Positions 5,115 to 7,058 of a stretch of DNA of 7,058 nt are shown here, piece by piece. A program made the position numbers and the translations under genes. The DNA is from Nitrospirales bacterium (lineage in GTDB: Bacteria > Nitrospirota > Nitrospiria > Nitrospirales > UBA8639): NCBI GenBank assembly GCA_013817135.1, contig JACDDF010000108.1, forward strand, positions 1-7,058, given 5' to 3'. Positions within the stretch are counted from its first letter, which is position 1, and each line of letters starts with the position of its first letter. Under the pieces are notes generated by a model that was given only the letters and a program-made list of their open reading frames with translations, searched no databases and was not told where the DNA came from.

Positions 5115-7058
5115 ATGTACAAAACAATATATGTCCCGGTTGATAATTCAGACCATTCGAATATGGCTGTAGAACTGGGAGTGCAGTTCGCGAAAATTTT
5201 CGGATCGAAAATTGTGGGTAGTCATGTGTATGCAGCGAAGATGCATGATAAGCGGTTTAAACAAATGGAGGCAGGTCTTCCTGAGGAATATCACGACGAA
5301 AAGGAGTTAGATCGCCAACGCCAAATCCATGATTCCCTTATTACCAGAGGCTTGCAAATAATTACAGATTCGTATTTGGATTTTGTCGATCAGAAATGCG
5401 CGGAAGCGAACATTCCTCTGGAGCGGCGCTCACTTGAGGGACGAAACTGGAAAGCAATTGCAGAAGATATATCAAAAAATGGGTATGACTTGACCATTAT
5501 GGGGGCCTTGGGGGTTGGGGCAGTGAAGGACTCTGTGATCGGTAGTAACACCGAACGTGTGATCCGTCGGATTCGTAATTCGGACATGTTCATTGTGAAA
5601 GATACCAAACCCATGAATGGTGGGAAAATTGTGGTAGCTGTAGATGGGAGCCATTATTCCTTTGGCGGTTTGAAGACCGCGCTCGCCTTGGGAAAGGCAC
5701 TCAATAAGCCTGTAGAAGCGATCTCAGCATTCGACCCCTATTTTCATTACGCCGCGTTTCACAGTATTTCCGGTGTCCTGAATGAAGAGGCTGGAAAGGT
5801 GTTTCGATTTAAGGAGCAGGAAAAGCTTCACGAAGAAGTCATCGACAGCGGGTTAGCAAAAATTTACCAGTCTCATCTTGATGTCTCTCGCGATGTCGCC
5901 CAGGATGAGGGCGCAGATATTAAGACAACCCTTCTCGACGGCAAAGCGTTTGAGAAAATCATTCAATACGTTCGAAAAGAGCAGCCATGGCTGCTAATCG
6001 TTGGACGGATTGGGGTGCATAGCGACGATGATATGGATATTGGCAGCAATGCCGAGAATCTTTTGCGTTCAGCTCCTTGCAATGTATTAATATCTAACAA
6101 GAAGTTTGTTCCTCCGATTGACACGCAGGCCGAATACACGATTGCCTGGACGGAAGAAGCCTTACGACGGATGGAGAAGATACCTGTCTTTGCACGGGGA
6201 GTGGCAAAGACTGCGATACATCGATATGCCATCGAAAAGGGGCATACCATCATCAGTAATTCAGTCATCGATGATGCGGTTGGTGATATTTTACCCAAAG
6301 GGGCCATGGACGCCATGAAAACGTTAGGCGGGACCCTCGATGCGGCAGGAGTCGATCGGAATACCATGCAGGCAGGGAATGAAGTTGCGCAGGACTTAAT
6401 GGGTTCCACCCTGAGTGGTATGATGTCCCAGGTGGTGGAGGAAAAACCAACTGAAACGACTGCCCCAATGAGCGAAGGGAACAAATCGTATCTGGCTCGA
6501 ATGTCTAGAGACTATTATGTCTGTGGTGGATGTGGATATATTGGGAAAGGCGCCCATCCGGTGATGTGTCCTGTCTGTGGTCTGGATGGAGCACAATTTA
6601 AACAAGTCGATAAATCTATTTTTGATGCGGCTGCCCAGGCGGAAGGTGGTTTGGAAACCCAAGTAGCATATGATGATATCCCCATGCAGTGGACGAAAGA
6701 TGCTCGTGAAGCCATTCGAGCCGTTCCCGCTGGATTTCAACGCCGACGGGCAAAAGCGAAAATCGAAAAAACTGCAAGGAAGCTTGGAATGACCACCATT
6801 ACCTTGGAATATTCAGGAGCAATGATTCAAGAAGCGGCAAGCGAAGACTACACACCAATTTTTGCCAATAAAACGGCTGGGGAGACAGCAACCATGGTCT
6901 CTGAATCCAATACTGAAAATACTGGCAACACTAATGGAGCCGATCCGTATGTGTGGGAGCCGGATGCCCTCCAACGATTGGAAAGAGCTCCTGCTGGATT
7001 TATGCGTGATTGCACCAAAGCGTTAATCATCAAACATGCCGAAAAAATTGGAACCACA
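5115..7058 (+). CDS. Tandem universal stress protein fused to PCP_red and rubredoxin-like domains (3' end outside window)
   Basis: 648 codons run from the ATG at 5115 to the window edge without a stop. Residues 1-164 and 170-328 are two universal stress (UspA) domains. Both keep the nucleotide loop G-2x-G-9x-G-S (Gly130, Gly133, Gly143-Ser144; Gly297, Gly300, Gly310-Ser311) and the leading Asp10 and Asp177, so both look like ATP binders. Residues 345-388 match the C-terminal PCP_red domain of ChlB/BchB (WTEEAL...KIPVFAR...YAIEKG). Residues 395-465 are a linker. Residues 468-496 form a rubredoxin-like four-cysteine site (Cys470, Cys473, Cys485, Cys488; YVCGGCGY and CPVCG) like the rubrerythrin tail, binding Fe or Zn. 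A second PCP_red-like domain (526-574) and the start of a third (614-648) follow, both with PAGFxR. No signal peptide or membrane segment is seen, so it is probably cytoplasmic. The role is unknown; a stress- or ATP-gated redox protein is inference. Confidence 0.85.
   Translation, partial: MYKTIYVPVDNSDHSNMAVELGVQFAKIFGSKIVGSHVYAAKMHDKRFKQMEAGLPEEYHDEKELDRQRQIHDSLITRGLQIITDSYLDFVDQKCAEANIPLERRSLEGRNWKAIAEDISKNGYDLTIMGALGVGAVKDSVIGSNTERVIRRIRNSDMFIVKDTKPMNGGKIVVAVDGSHYSFGGLKTALALGKALNKPVEAISAFDPYFHYAAFHSISGVLNEEAGKVFRFKEQEKLHEEVIDSGLAKIYQSHLDVSRDVAQDEGADIKTTLLDGKAFEKIIQYVRKEQPWLLIVGRIGVHSDDDMDIGSNAENLLRSAPCNVLISNKKFVPPIDTQAEYTIAWTEEALRRMEKIPVFARGVAKTAIHRYAIEKGHTIISNSVIDDAVGDILPKGAMDAMKTLGGTLDAAGVDRNTMQAGNEVAQDLMGSTLSGMMSQVVEEKPTETTAPMSEGNKSYLARMSRDYYVCGGCGYIGKGAHPVMCPVCGLDGAQFKQVDKSIFDAAAQAEGGLETQVAYDDIPMQWTKDAREAIRAVPAGFQRRRAKAKIEKTARKLGMTTITLEYSGAMIQEAASEDYTPIFANKTAGETATMVSESNTENTGNTNGADPYVWEPDALQRLERAPAGFMRDCTKALIIKHAEKIGTT

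Noticed and set aside
5963..6484. 173-codon minus-strand open frame opposite the stress-protein fusion
   Set aside because: The plus frame carries clear UspA and PCP_red motifs across this interval; the minus frame is a by-product of its codon pattern.

Overview
The window is about 7 kb of an ordinary-looking bacterial chromosome: moderate GC by eye, tightly packed conserved metabolic genes, and no mobile element, CRISPR array, tRNA or rRNA that I can see. Four genes lie on the minus strand and one large multidomain gene lies on the plus strand, both sets diverging from a roughly 700-base intergenic region. The tandem stress-protein fusion carrying ChlB/BchB-type C-terminal (PCP_red) domains recalls Nitrospirota-like, non-phototrophic chemolithotrophs. 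That placement is an inference from recall, not a search result.

Layout from left to right. Positions 1-282 (minus) hold the N-terminal 94 codons of acetylornithine aminotransferase (argD), with its own candidate promoter at 312-341. Positions 445-1305 (minus) encode an integral-membrane fatty acyl desaturase with all three histidine boxes. Positions 1306-1751 are non-coding, with a 10-bp inverted repeat, a nested 7-bp hairpin and the ahcY terminator. Positions 1752-3134 (minus) encode S-adenosylhomocysteinase (ahcY). Positions 3135-3236 are a 102-base gap with a strong hairpin and short T-run. Positions 3237-4388 (minus) encode S-adenosylmethionine synthetase (metK). Positions 4389-5114 are a divergent regulatory region with a good metK promoter, a palindrome inside that promoter, a foldable metK leader and several copies of GAATGTTT. 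Positions 5115-7058 (plus) hold 648 codons of an open-ended gene that runs off the window.

How the genes work together. metK makes S-adenosylmethionine, and ahcY clears the S-adenosylhomocysteine left after methyl transfer. The two form an activated-methyl-cycle unit, probably transcribed together with partial read-through of the hairpin between them. The desaturase (membrane fluidity) and argD (arginine synthesis) look like independent transcription units.

The most unusual object is the plus-strand gene. It joins two ATP-binding-type universal stress domains to a PCP_red domain, a rubredoxin-like four-cysteine metal site and two more PCP_red-like domains. I know of no defined function for this architecture.
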